Shown: positions 43,928 to 51,449 of the stretch, piece by piece
Layout: each line of letters starts with the position of its first letter
Numbering within the stretch: position 1 is the first letter of the stretch
Source: Aromatoleum tolulyticum
GTDB taxonomy: Bacteria; Pseudomonadota; Gammaproteobacteria; Burkholderiales; Rhodocyclaceae
Direction: 5' to 3'
Assembly: GCF_900156155.1 (NCBI RefSeq)
Contig: NZ_FTMD01000009.1
Span: forward strand, 1-64,000
DNA: 64,000 bases
Position numbers and translations under genes: made by a program
Notes under the pieces: generated by a model
Databases searched by the model: none
Seen by the model: only the letters and a program-made list of their open reading frames with translations
What the model was told of the DNA's origin: nothing

Positions 43928-45082
43928 TCAGGCTTTTTCCTTGTACTCGGACCAGAAGTCGTTCCAGTCCTCGATACTCTGCTGCACGGGCAGCTGGCGG
44001 AAGACGATTTTCCCGGAGCGGATGTCGTCCATCACATTGTGCCCCTGCAACACCATGCCCTGCCGGCGCGCCTCGGCCGGATCGCTCTGCCCCAGCAGCT
44101 CCCAGCCCTTGCGGTTCGGGATCAGCGCCGGATACGCCGCCATCTTCGCGGACTTCACCTGACCCTGTGCGGAGGTGATGTACTGGATGAACGCGTTGGC
44201 GAGGTCACGGTTGCGCGTGCCCTTGCCGATCGACAGGGACTCGGTCCACTGCAGGCCGCCCTCGTCCGGAACGACCGAGCTCACCTTCGCCCCCGAGCGC
44301 GCGAGCGTGCCGGTGATCCAGTCGCCGATGCCGCACACCAGCTGGAGCTGCCCGTTTTTCAGGCCGCTGAAGGTGCCGCCGTAGTCGAAGAAGCCGGCGA
44401 CCTGGGGACGCAGGCTCTTCATCACGGTCTTGAGCTTCGAGAACTGGTCCGCCTCGAGCTTGTAGGGCGCCTTGTGGCCCGCGTACAGGCTCATCTCGCC
44501 CATGTTCGGCAGATACCAGTCGAAGTGCCCCACCTTGCCCTTGTAGGCCGGGTCCCAGTACACCTTGAACGAGCGCGCCTTGCTCTCCGGCACCGCATCG
44601 GTGTTGTACGCGACGCCGAGGAAGCCGAAGCGGACCATCACGGCGTACAGGTCGTTGCCGTCCCAGTGCCCGGGAAACTTCTGGAACTCGGGGAAATAGT
44701 CGTCGAACGCGTAGTCCTTCGCCTCGAGCCGCTCGAGGTAGCCCGCCTTGCGCAGCTGCGGCACGTACTCCGCGTCGGACAGGATCAGGTCGTAGGTCCC
44801 GGCCGGCGACTGCGAGATCAGCGCCAGCATGTTGTCGCCGCCGGTGTAGTACTTCGGCTTCACCTTGACGTTGTACTTGGCCTCGAACTCGGCAACGATG
44901 TCCGGCTCGGCATGGCCGTACCACGCCAGCATGGTCAGCGTACGCGGCTGACCGGCGCTTTGCGCACTACTGTTCGCGGACACGAGCGACAGTGGCAATG
45001 CGCTGCCGACTGCGAGGGCGCTGCTGCCCTGCAGGAAGCGACGGCGGAACGGCGACTGCAGGTTCTTGTCTTCCTCTTTCAT
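43928..45082 (-). CDS. PotD-type ABC transporter binding protein with Tat signal
   Basis: The 384-residue extracytoplasmic binding protein has an N-terminal RRRFLQGSSALAVGSALP that fits a twin-arginine signal. It is followed by LTMLAWYGHAEPDIVAEFEA and YDLILSDAEYVPQLRKAGYL of the PotD/iron-type binding fold. Start 45082 has AGGAGAT ahead. The ligand is not readable; context suggests creatine or creatinine rather than polyamines. Confidence 0.9.
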   Translation of the reverse strand: MKEEDKNLQSPFRRRFLQGSSALAVGSALPLSLVSANSSAQSAGQPRTLTMLAWYGHAEPDIVAEFEAKYNVKVKPKYYTGGDNMLALISQSPAGTYDLILSDAEYVPQLRKAGYLERLEAKDYAFDDYFPEFQKFPGHWDGNDLYAVMVRFGFLGVAYNTDAVPESKARSFKVYWDPAYKGKVGHFDWYLPNMGEMSLYAGHKAPYKLEADQFSKLKTVMKSLRPQVAGFFDYGGTFSGLKNGQLQLVCGIGDWITGTLARSGAKVSSVVPDEGGLQWTESLSIGKGTRNRDLANAFIQYITSAQGQVKSAKMAAYPALIPNRKGWELLGQSDPAEARRQGMVLQGHNVMDDIRSGKIVFRQLPVQQSIEDWNDFWSEYKEKA

Positions 45083-45223
45083 TTCGATCTCCTTTGGCAC
45101 GAACGGATCGGCAGGCCGCGGCGGCTGCGGCAGCTCTCCTGACCAGACGACGAATCTTCGGAATACATTGGCAATCGGCCGTCAACCTGCATGCGGCGGC
45201 GGCCGATCGTGGTCGGCGGAAAA

Positions 45224-46051
45224 TCAGAAGTTCCAACGCACCTGCAGCGTCGGCGTGGTGCGCGAGTACGTACCCCCGCCTTCGCCAGGCGTCTTCTTGT
45301 ACGTCGCGTATTCGTGCCGATAGCCGATGTCGAAATGCTTGTTGAGTTTCAGCCACAGGTCGGGCTGAACGAAGATGGTGTTGTCGCGCTGCTTGTTGTT
45401 GAAGTTCACGAGCAGCAACGGCGACCAGGTGAGTTTGAACCCGCCGATCTCGAACGGCAGCATCGCGAACGTGCGCCAGAACAGCGTGTGGATGTCCTTT
45501 CCTCCGTCCCCGGTAAACCTCGCGCTGCGTGCGTAGAAGTCGGTTTCGAAGAAGCTGAAACCCGGCACTTTCAGGTCGAAGGCAACGCCGAAATTGTTCG
45601 CACGGAAATTCGCATAGGAACCCCGTTCGAGGCGCGCCGCGAGATTCACGTCCGCAATGAATCCGAACGAGAGATTCGCGCCGGTGATCTTGGAGAGGCT
45701 CAGCCGCGGATTCCACACGCCGAAATACTGGTCCTTGGTCTGCTCCCCGAAGGAACCTGCGCCGAAGCCGAAAAAGCTGCCGACTTCCTTGCCATGATAG
45801 GTATCGAAGAAGAAATAATTGTCGCCGTATTCATGCACGCCGAAATGTTCGAGGCGCACGGTCGTCAATTTCTTGTCGGCCGTGCCGGTGCCGAAGACGG
45901 GATCGAATTTGGATTCCGTCGTATACCCGACGGTCACGTTGGTGTTCTGCCAGCTTTCCGTGGCGAACGCATTTTTCGCTGCGACCATCCCTAGAGCGAC
46001 ACAGCAGCCCGCAATAAAGGCGGAGCCGGATTTCCGTCCAATGCTCTTCAT
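45224..46051 (-). CDS. Tsx-like outer-membrane channel
   Basis: The 275-residue protein has a signal peptide (about 1-31, ending NAFA) and amphipathic beta strands throughout. Features are TVRLEHFGVHEYGDNYFFFD, DLWLKLNKHFDIGYRHEYATY and a C-terminal ...QVRWNF ending in Phe, as for Bam-inserted barrels. The N-terminal part resembles the nucleoside-specific Tsx/OmpK family. It probably lets the island's substrate (creatinine is nucleobase-like in size) pass the outer membrane. That link is inferred from position between the ABC system and creatininase. Confidence 0.75.
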   Translation of the reverse strand: MKSIGRKSGSAFIAGCCVALGMVAAKNAFATESWQNTNVTVGYTTESKFDPVFGTGTADKKLTTVRLEHFGVHEYGDNYFFFDTYHGKEVGSFFGFGAGSFGEQTKDQYFGVWNPRLSLSKITGANLSFGFIADVNLAARLERGSYANFRANNFGVAFDLKVPGFSFFETDFYARSARFTGDGGKDIHTLFWRTFAMLPFEIGGFKLTWSPLLLVNFNNKQRDNTIFVQPDLWLKLNKHFDIGYRHEYATYKKTPGEGGGTYSRTTPTLQVRWNF

Positions 46052-46539
46052 TCGCTTTCCTTTGGTGTTAATTCATTGTTTTGATTACCGTGGCGCGACT
46101 GCTTTTGCAGTTCTCAATGGGCCATCCGGAATGTTTTTGCTCGACACGCGAATCGATCTGCGCAAATCCCTCCTCTTCAAACTCGAGTCGCAAGCGCCTG
46201 CGGCGCACCCTGACTGATCCGGCCGATTTGTTGCTGTACTTTTCGGGATCAGGTGGAGGCAAGTATGGAAATGCGCAGCCCCGACGCATTTCCTGATATC
46301 GACGCGCCTTGTCGTGCTGACGACATCGGGCCGGCAGTCGAAAATCAGCGGATAATTGGAGTTCGGCAACCCATCGTTGGATCAGCGGAGCGGGGCCAAT
46401 ACGGGCTCCCGGCGATCACGACGAATTGCGGACGGGTGCGGGGCGTAAACGGCAATCGGCCCTGCCTGCGTCGTCGCATGACGCAGACAGGGTCGATTTC
46501 AATTCAGCGACGACGCCCGGGCGGCGCGCCGCGGCAGGA
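46052..46539. other. Spacer between Tsx-like channel and creatininase
   Basis: Nearly 490 bases, less GC-rich than the flanks, without a supportable gene; the short frames have no domain. It includes the Tsx-like gene's upstream region (AAAGGAAAGCG before its ATG) and a hairpin at 46461-46491 that probably ends the creatininase transcript. The channel and ABC genes therefore likely have their own promoter here. Confidence 0.5.
46461..46491 (-). terminator. Hairpin downstream of creatininase
   Basis: A 12-bp stem with one mismatch (arms 46461-46472 and 46480-46491, 7-base loop) lies about 50 bases past the creatininase stop. There is no good U-run on the minus strand, so it may be a weak terminator or an mRNA-stabilising stem. 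Confidence 0.45.
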
Positions 46540-47310
46540 TCACTCGAAGGCGGACATCAATTCCGTGCTGATGCCGTCGACGCAAACCTTCAGCAAGGTT
46601 TCGCCATGCTGTGCGCTCGCGCGCTTCGCCGATGACAGGCAACCGGAAGCCGGAGTCCATTCGGGCTTGATCGGGAAGAAGTCATAGGGCGGGAATTGCG
46701 CCGGCGCGTGGTCGCAGACCTTTTCCATATCCACGAGCTGCGGATGCAGATGAAGCATCAGCGAAGTCTCCAGCACGCCCCCATGTTCGACCGCCCAACC
46801 CGGAAACTCGCCCTGGTAGATCGCGTCGATCGCCTCCTGGGTCACGAAATCCCAATACGACAGGACGACCGTGGAGAAATCGCGGATGCCGTCCCAGCGC
46901 AATTCCCGTTGTGCGAGATCGACCCCCTCGACGATGAAGGCCGAATTCTCGTAATGGCCATTGACCAGCACCGTGCGGCGCACACCGTGGCGCGCGAGTT
47001 CCTTGAGCACGTCGCGGATCGTGCAGGTCACCGTCATGCCGTCGAGACTGGTCGTCCCCGGCATGTGGTTGCCGCCCCCGCTCTTCTGCTGCGACTTGTA
47101 GCCGTAGGCGATGGGCGGCGCGACGAGTGCGCCGATGCGCTCCGCGACCCGTTCCGAGATGGCGGTGGGAAGCAGCACGTCCGGGTTCATCGACATGTGG
47201 GGGCCGTGTTGCTCGAGCGCGCCGACCGGGATCAAGACCGGGGTCCGGCCGTCGCGGACCCGGGCATCGTATTCCGGCCAGGCGAGCTCGGAAATGTGAA
47301 CACTCTTCAT
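46540..47310 (-). CDS. Creatininase (creatinine amidohydrolase)
   Basis: The 256-residue enzyme of the creatininase/MftE fold. The metal ligands known from Pseudomonas creatininase are all placed: Glu33 and His35 (GALEQHGPH), Asp44 (MNPDVLLPT), His119 and Glu121 (VNGHYENSAF). GYKSQQKSGGGNHMPGTTSL is the specific creatininase segment. It opens the creatinine ring to creatine. The site GAGGAG stands ahead of ATG. It lies between the NCS1 permease gene and the outer-membrane channel gene. Confidence 0.95.
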   Translation of the reverse strand: MKSVHISELAWPEYDARVRDGRTPVLIPVGALEQHGPHMSMNPDVLLPTAISERVAERIGALVAPPIAYGYKSQQKSGGGNHMPGTTSLDGMTVTCTIRDVLKELARHGVRRTVLVNGHYENSAFIVEGVDLAQRELRWDGIRDFSTVVLSYWDFVTQEAIDAIYQGEFPGWAVEHGGVLETSLMLHLHPQLVDMEKVCDHAPAQFPPYDFFPIKPEWTPASGCLSSAKRASAQHGETLLKVCVDGISTELMSAFE

Positions 47311-47390
47311 TCATTCGTCTCCTCGTGCCGGCCCGACCACCTGCCCTGCCGGCAGTCGTGTGTCGGGCCGAGTCTGTCAATCAATGCTGC

Positions 47391-48773
47391 TCAGGCGCGT
47401 TTCATCACCCGCGACTGTGCCGGGACGCCCTTCACCGCAACCAGCAGCAGGTAGGCCACCGCGGTGACCGCAATGGCGGGCAGCGAGGCCGTCGTGACGA
47501 TGGCGATTTCCTTGAACCCGTAGTGCAGCAGATAGAACACCGCCAGTCCGGCGATCATTGCGACCCACCCGCAGATGTTCCAGTCGCCCAGCGCACTCAG
47601 CGTGCGCCCGAGACGGTCCTCGCCGGCAAAGAGATCCTCGTCGCGCACGCGCGCCCGCCGCACCACGAAATAATCGAGTACGACGAGGGTCCACAAGGGG
47701 ATGAAAACGCCGCCCACGATGCCGAGGAAGAACTCGAAGTAGTGGATGAAGCTGTCGAACACCAGCGGCAGGAAGCACATCACCAGTTGCAGGATCGCGA
47801 TGAAGTACAGGAATTTGCGCGGATTCGACGTGCGTGCAGCCCCGACCAGTCCCATCCCCGCACCGTAAAGAACCGTGACGTTGGTGCTCACCGTGGCGAA
47901 GAAGACCACGAGGAAGGCCACCATGCCCAGGCCGAGCGAAGCGATGGTCGAGCTCGGGTCGGCGTTGTTCGGATCGAAGACGCCCGTTTCGAGGACGACG
48001 CCGATGACGCCGATCGCACCGACCAGCATGAACCACCCCTGCCCCAGGTTCACGCCCAGCCAGCTGCCGACGGTGGCCGAGGCGGAACTCTTCGAGAAAC
48101 GCGAGAAGTCGCAGATCTGCGCCCAGCCCCAGCAGAACCCGAACGCCAGATCGATGTAGAACGCCGGCGAATGCTGGGCCGCCGGCAGGGTGAAGTTCGC
48201 GATCTTGTCGTAGTCCCAATGCTCGAGCACGACCTTCGTCTCCCAGATGCCGAGCACGAGCAACAGCACCACCGCCAGCCATTCCAGGTACTTGATCGCA
48301 CTGTGGCCGATGCACACGATGATGCCCTGCAGCAGCGCCGTCACGAGGATGCCGGCGACCAGCGGCCAGGTGGAACCCGGCGAACCATAGGCAGGCCAGT
48401 CGAACATCGCGTGGAACACGTGCGTCAGCGAGATCGCGGCGATGAAGGTGTTGATGCTGGGCCAGCCGATCAGCCCGAGGAATTCGCCGATGCCCATGAA
48501 GCGCGCGCCCTTCACGCCGAGCGCGGGAATCGTCGACGTCACCGTGGACGCCCCGTGCTTCCACCCGATCCACGCCACCATCGCCCACGGGATCATCATC
48601 AGCGGCAGGTACACGGCGCTGTACCACCACACGAACGACATCCCGAGCGCGGCCGCCATGCCGCCGAAAACCCACGATCCCGTGTTGACCCCGGATCCGA
48701 ACCACGTGAATACCGTGTCGACGAACCCGTATTCCCGCTTGTCGTGCGGGATTCTCGCTGTTCCGTACTCCAT
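47391..48773 (-). CDS. NCS1-family (cytosine permease-like) transporter, likely creatinine uptake
   Basis: The 460-residue, 12-helix protein of the nucleobase:cation symporter-1 family has TVFTWFGSGVNTGSWVFGG near 25 and GFCWGWAQICDFSRFSKSSA in the middle. ATG 48773 follows AAAGGAGGCAGTACG; the longer open frame is not homologous. It stands 80 bases before creatininase, and CodB-like proteins accompany creatininase in other bacteria, so creatinine import is the likely role. Allantoin, cytosine or hydantoin are the family alternatives. Confidence 0.88.
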   Translation of the reverse strand: MEYGTARIPHDKREYGFVDTVFTWFGSGVNTGSWVFGGMAAALGMSFVWWYSAVYLPLMMIPWAMVAWIGWKHGASTVTSTIPALGVKGARFMGIGEFLGLIGWPSINTFIAAISLTHVFHAMFDWPAYGSPGSTWPLVAGILVTALLQGIIVCIGHSAIKYLEWLAVVLLLVLGIWETKVVLEHWDYDKIANFTLPAAQHSPAFYIDLAFGFCWGWAQICDFSRFSKSSASATVGSWLGVNLGQGWFMLVGAIGVIGVVLETGVFDPNNADPSSTIASLGLGMVAFLVVFFATVSTNVTVLYGAGMGLVGAARTSNPRKFLYFIAILQLVMCFLPLVFDSFIHYFEFFLGIVGGVFIPLWTLVVLDYFVVRRARVRDEDLFAGEDRLGRTLSALGDWNICGWVAMIAGLAVFYLLHYGFKEIAIVTTASLPAIAVTAVAYLLLVAVKGVPAQSRVMKRA

Positions 48774-48818
48774 CGTACTGCCTCCTTTGTGTGGCCTTGC
48801 TGTCTTGTATTTGTTTTG

Positions 48819-48846
48819 CCGCTTCGCCCCCGAAGGGGCGATGCGG
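48819..48846 (-). promoter_or_regulatory. Extra-stable UUCG hairpin in the NCS1 permease leader RNA
   Basis: Arms 48819-48830 and 48835-48846 pair over 12 bases (one mismatch). On the minus-strand RNA the loop reads C(UUCG)G, an exceptionally stable tetraloop. It lies about 45-70 bases before the permease start, with no U-run after it, so stabilisation or leader structure is likelier than termination. Confidence 0.5.
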
Positions 48847-49022
48847 TGATGCCGGGAGTCTTTGTGTACCCGCTCCCTGGTCATCCTGCACTGCTGGCAT
48901 GGCTCGTCACGCAAGACCGCGCTCGGTACCGCCGCCAGACCGGCTGTATTTAACCCTATCCTAGTGACGGGCGTCCCGCGTTGATATCCGGCTGCCGACA
49001 GTCTGTTTCGTGAAAACGACGT

Positions 49023-49053
49023 AAAAAAACCTCCGGCCGAAACCGGCCGGAGG
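49023..49053 (-). terminator. Rho-independent terminator of the GlxA-like regulator gene
   Basis: A perfect 10-bp stem (CCTCCGGCCG 49030-49039, loop AAAC, complementary arm to 49053) with seven A at 49023-49029, i.e. a U-run on the minus strand. It follows the regulator stop by about 60 bases. Confidence 0.85.
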
Positions 49054-49110
49054 CGCGCAACCCGGTCGCGGAACGACCGTGGGAGAGGGGAACCGAGGGC
49101 GTGACGGGAC

Positions 49111-50142
49111 TCAGGCCGGCTTGGCCGACCCTGCCGCGTCTCCAGTGTGACGCCGGCGCTCGGCGCTCGGCGAGATGCCGAAGCCGGCGTGGTAGCGATG
49201 CGAGAAATGCGCGAAGGACACGAATCCGCAGGCCATCACGATGTCGGCGATCGGACGGTTGGTGCGCGTAAGAAGCTGGCGCGCGCGCTCGAGGCGGATC
49301 TGCAGGTAGTACTGCCGCGGCGTGCAGTTGAGCGTCTCGCGGAAAAGGCGTTCGAGCTGGCGCGCCGAGAACTGCATGTGCGCCGCCAGTTCCTCCATCG
49401 ACAGCGGTTCCTCGATGTTGCACTCCATCAGCTTGATCGCCTCGACGAGCTTGGGATGCGACGCGTTGGAGACGTCGCGCAGCGAGGTCTTCTGCTTCTC
49501 GTCCGGGCCGCGGCACTCGTAGATCAGCAGCTCGGCCACCGCCTTCGCCACCTTGCGCCCTCCTCCGCCGAGGCCGATCAGGTGGATCATCATCTCCACT
49601 GGCGCGATGCCGCCGCTGCATGAGCAGCGGTTGCGGTCGACCTCGTAGAGCTTGTTCGACACGACCAGGCGCGGGAAACGGTCGAGCAGCGCATCCATGT
49701 CCTCCCAATGGATCGTGCTGCGATGTCCGTCGAGCAGCCCCGCGCAGGCGAGGAAATAACTGCCCGTATCCACCCCGCCGAGCGCGACGCCGCGGCCCGC
49801 GAGCGTGCGCAGCCAGCGCTGGATCGGCTCGGTGCCGGCGATCGGCAGCGGATTCGGGCCGACGACGAAGACGCCGTCGAGGTCGCCCGCATCGGCCGCC
49901 GCATGGTCGGGCTGAACGCAGATGCCGGCACTCGAACGCACCGGCTCGCCGTCCATCGTGATCGTCACGAACTCATACAGCTTCCTGCGCGCGACCATGT
50001 TCGCAAGACGCAGGGGATCGACCGCCGCGCCGAAGCCGATCAGCGTGAAGTCGGGAACAAGGAGAAAGCCGAAGCGGATCGGCGCGTCGCCGCCGCGCCC
50101 GGCCCAGTGGCCCGGCCCGTGGCCGGGAGTCGCGTTGCTCAT
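49111..50142 (-). CDS. GlxA-family transcriptional regulator (DJ-1/PfpI + AraC HTH)
   Basis: The 343-residue protein has an N-terminal amidotransferase-like (DJ-1/PfpI) domain, FGFLLVPDFTLIGFGAAVDP and VALGGVDTGSYFLACAGLLDG, without an obvious catalytic Cys. It ends in a C-terminal AraC-type domain with SMEELAAHMQFSARQLERLF and IADIVMACGFVSFAHFSHRY. This is the architecture of GbdR, SouR and CdhR, activators of betaine, sarcosine and carnitine catabolism. As the only regulator in the island it is the best candidate to activate the creatinine and sarcosine operons. The inducer is unknown. Confidence 0.9.
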   Translation of the reverse strand: MSNATPGHGPGHWAGRGGDAPIRFGFLLVPDFTLIGFGAAVDPLRLANMVARRKLYEFVTITMDGEPVRSSAGICVQPDHAAADAGDLDGVFVVGPNPLPIAGTEPIQRWLRTLAGRGVALGGVDTGSYFLACAGLLDGHRSTIHWEDMDALLDRFPRLVVSNKLYEVDRNRCSCSGGIAPVEMMIHLIGLGGGGRKVAKAVAELLIYECRGPDEKQKTSLRDVSNASHPKLVEAIKLMECNIEEPLSMEELAAHMQFSARQLERLFRETLNCTPRQYYLQIRLERARQLLTRTNRPIADIVMACGFVSFAHFSHRYHAGFGISPSAERRRHTGDAAGSAKPA

Positions 50143-50229
50143 CGAGATACCCTGAAAGTCGTAGTTTCTGGTCGAAGTCTATACGCACCGCCGGCGCCAT
50201 CAAGACGCCGACCGACGGAATCGACACGA

Positions 50230-51111
50230 TCAGGGCAGGACGACCGTACGGGTGCCGTTGAGGAAGACGCGACGCTCGACGTGATACAGCACGGCCCGCG
50301 CGAGCGCCTGGCATTCCATGTCGCGACCGACCGAGAGCAACTGTTCGGCACTGTGCGCGTGCGTCACACGGTCGACCACCTGCTCGATGATCGGCCCCTC
50401 GTCGAGGTCCGTCGTCACGTAGTGGGCCGTCGCGCCGATCAGCTTCACGCCGCGCGCATGCGCCTGGTGATACGGCTTCGCCCCCTTGAATCCGGGCAGG
50501 AAGGAATGATGAATGTTGATCGCGCGACCATCGAGACGCCTGCACAGGTCCTCGCTCAGCACCTGCATGTAGCGCGCCAGCACCACCAGCTCGGCGCCCG
50601 TCTCGTCGACGATCCCCATCAGCTTCGCTTCCTGCTGCGGCTTGGTCTCGGCCGTCACGGGGACATGGTGGAACGGCAGGCCATCGGCCGCGGCGAGGAA
50701 TTCCAGGTCGGGATGATTCGACACGATACCGACGATGTCGATAGGCAGCTCCCCGATGCGCCAGCGATAGAGCAGGTCGCGCAGGCAGTGATCGAGCTTC
50801 GACACCATGATCAGGACCTTGGGCCGCGCGCACAGCGCGTGCATCGCCCAGTCCATGTCGAAACGCTTCGCCAGCGGCGCGAACTCATGGCGCAGGGTCG
50901 CCACGTCGACCGCGCCCTCGCGCTCGCCCTCGGTTTCGCGGCTGAACACGCAGCGCACGAAGAAGCGATCGCTGAGGTCGTCGTCGAAGCACGAGAACTC
51001 GTTGATGTAGCAGCCCTGACGATCAAGGAAGCCGGAAATCGCGGCGACCTGCCCTGCGGCGCTGGCGCAGGCAACGGTCAGCGTCCAGCGCTTTTGTTGT
51101 GTGTCGTGCAT
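50230..51111 (-). CDS. purU: Formyltetrahydrofolate deformylase
   Basis: The 293-residue PurU has an N-terminal ACT domain (1-85, GQVAAISGFLDRQGCYINEF) and a formyl-transferase domain with VGIVSNHPDLE, INIHHSFLPGFKGAKPYHQA and GATAHYVTTDLDEGPIIEQ. These supply the Asn, His and Asp active-site residues. It splits 10-formyl-THF to formate + THF and is commonly linked to sarcosine oxidase genes, where it regenerates THF. The strong AGGAGGAG site fixes ATG 51111. Confidence 0.95.
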   Translation of the reverse strand: MHDTQQKRWTLTVACASAAGQVAAISGFLDRQGCYINEFSCFDDDLSDRFFVRCVFSRETEGEREGAVDVATLRHEFAPLAKRFDMDWAMHALCARPKVLIMVSKLDHCLRDLLYRWRIGELPIDIVGIVSNHPDLEFLAAADGLPFHHVPVTAETKPQQEAKLMGIVDETGAELVVLARYMQVLSEDLCRRLDGRAINIHHSFLPGFKGAKPYHQAHARGVKLIGATAHYVTTDLDEGPIIEQVVDRVTHAHSAEQLLSVGRDMECQALARAVLYHVERRVFLNGTRTVVLP

Positions 51112-51449
51112 GTCTCTCCTCCTGTAATGCGCCCTCAAGTTACGTGAGTCGCCAGGAGGCCACTTGTCTGCACGCGACAGCAGATCCACGGTTTTCGACG
51201 CCGCGCGCTCATCGAATCGGCGCACCCGTCGCGTCGAATGCGTCATCGTTGATGCAGCGCTCGCGTGCGGGGTGGTCTTCGAAGACAATACGACCTTTGC
51301 CGTCGTCGTCCGGATGGCTTCGCCTCCCGCCGACGGCGCGTCACCAGATCGATGCCGCGGACCAGACCCGGCCGGCTGATCTCCCCAGCGTGACGACAGA
51401 TGACGCAGGACGATCGGGAAGTCGTCGACAGAATCAGACAAGCTACTGA
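51112..51449. promoter_or_regulatory. Divergent region between purU and mutS
   Basis: About 340 bases without a recognisable gene. The purU frame remains open through it but without homology. It holds both promoters. mutS has no clear ribosome binding site (only GACAAGCTACTGA before ATG). No operator or repeat was noticed. Confidence 0.4.

Larger units (their letters stand above)
48774..49110. promoter_or_regulatory. Spacer between NCS1 permease and the GlxA-like regulator
   Basis: No gene is seen. It contains, from left to right, the permease ribosome site, the UUCG hairpin, a promoter area (unassigned), and the regulator's terminator at 49023-49053. Confidence 0.5.
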
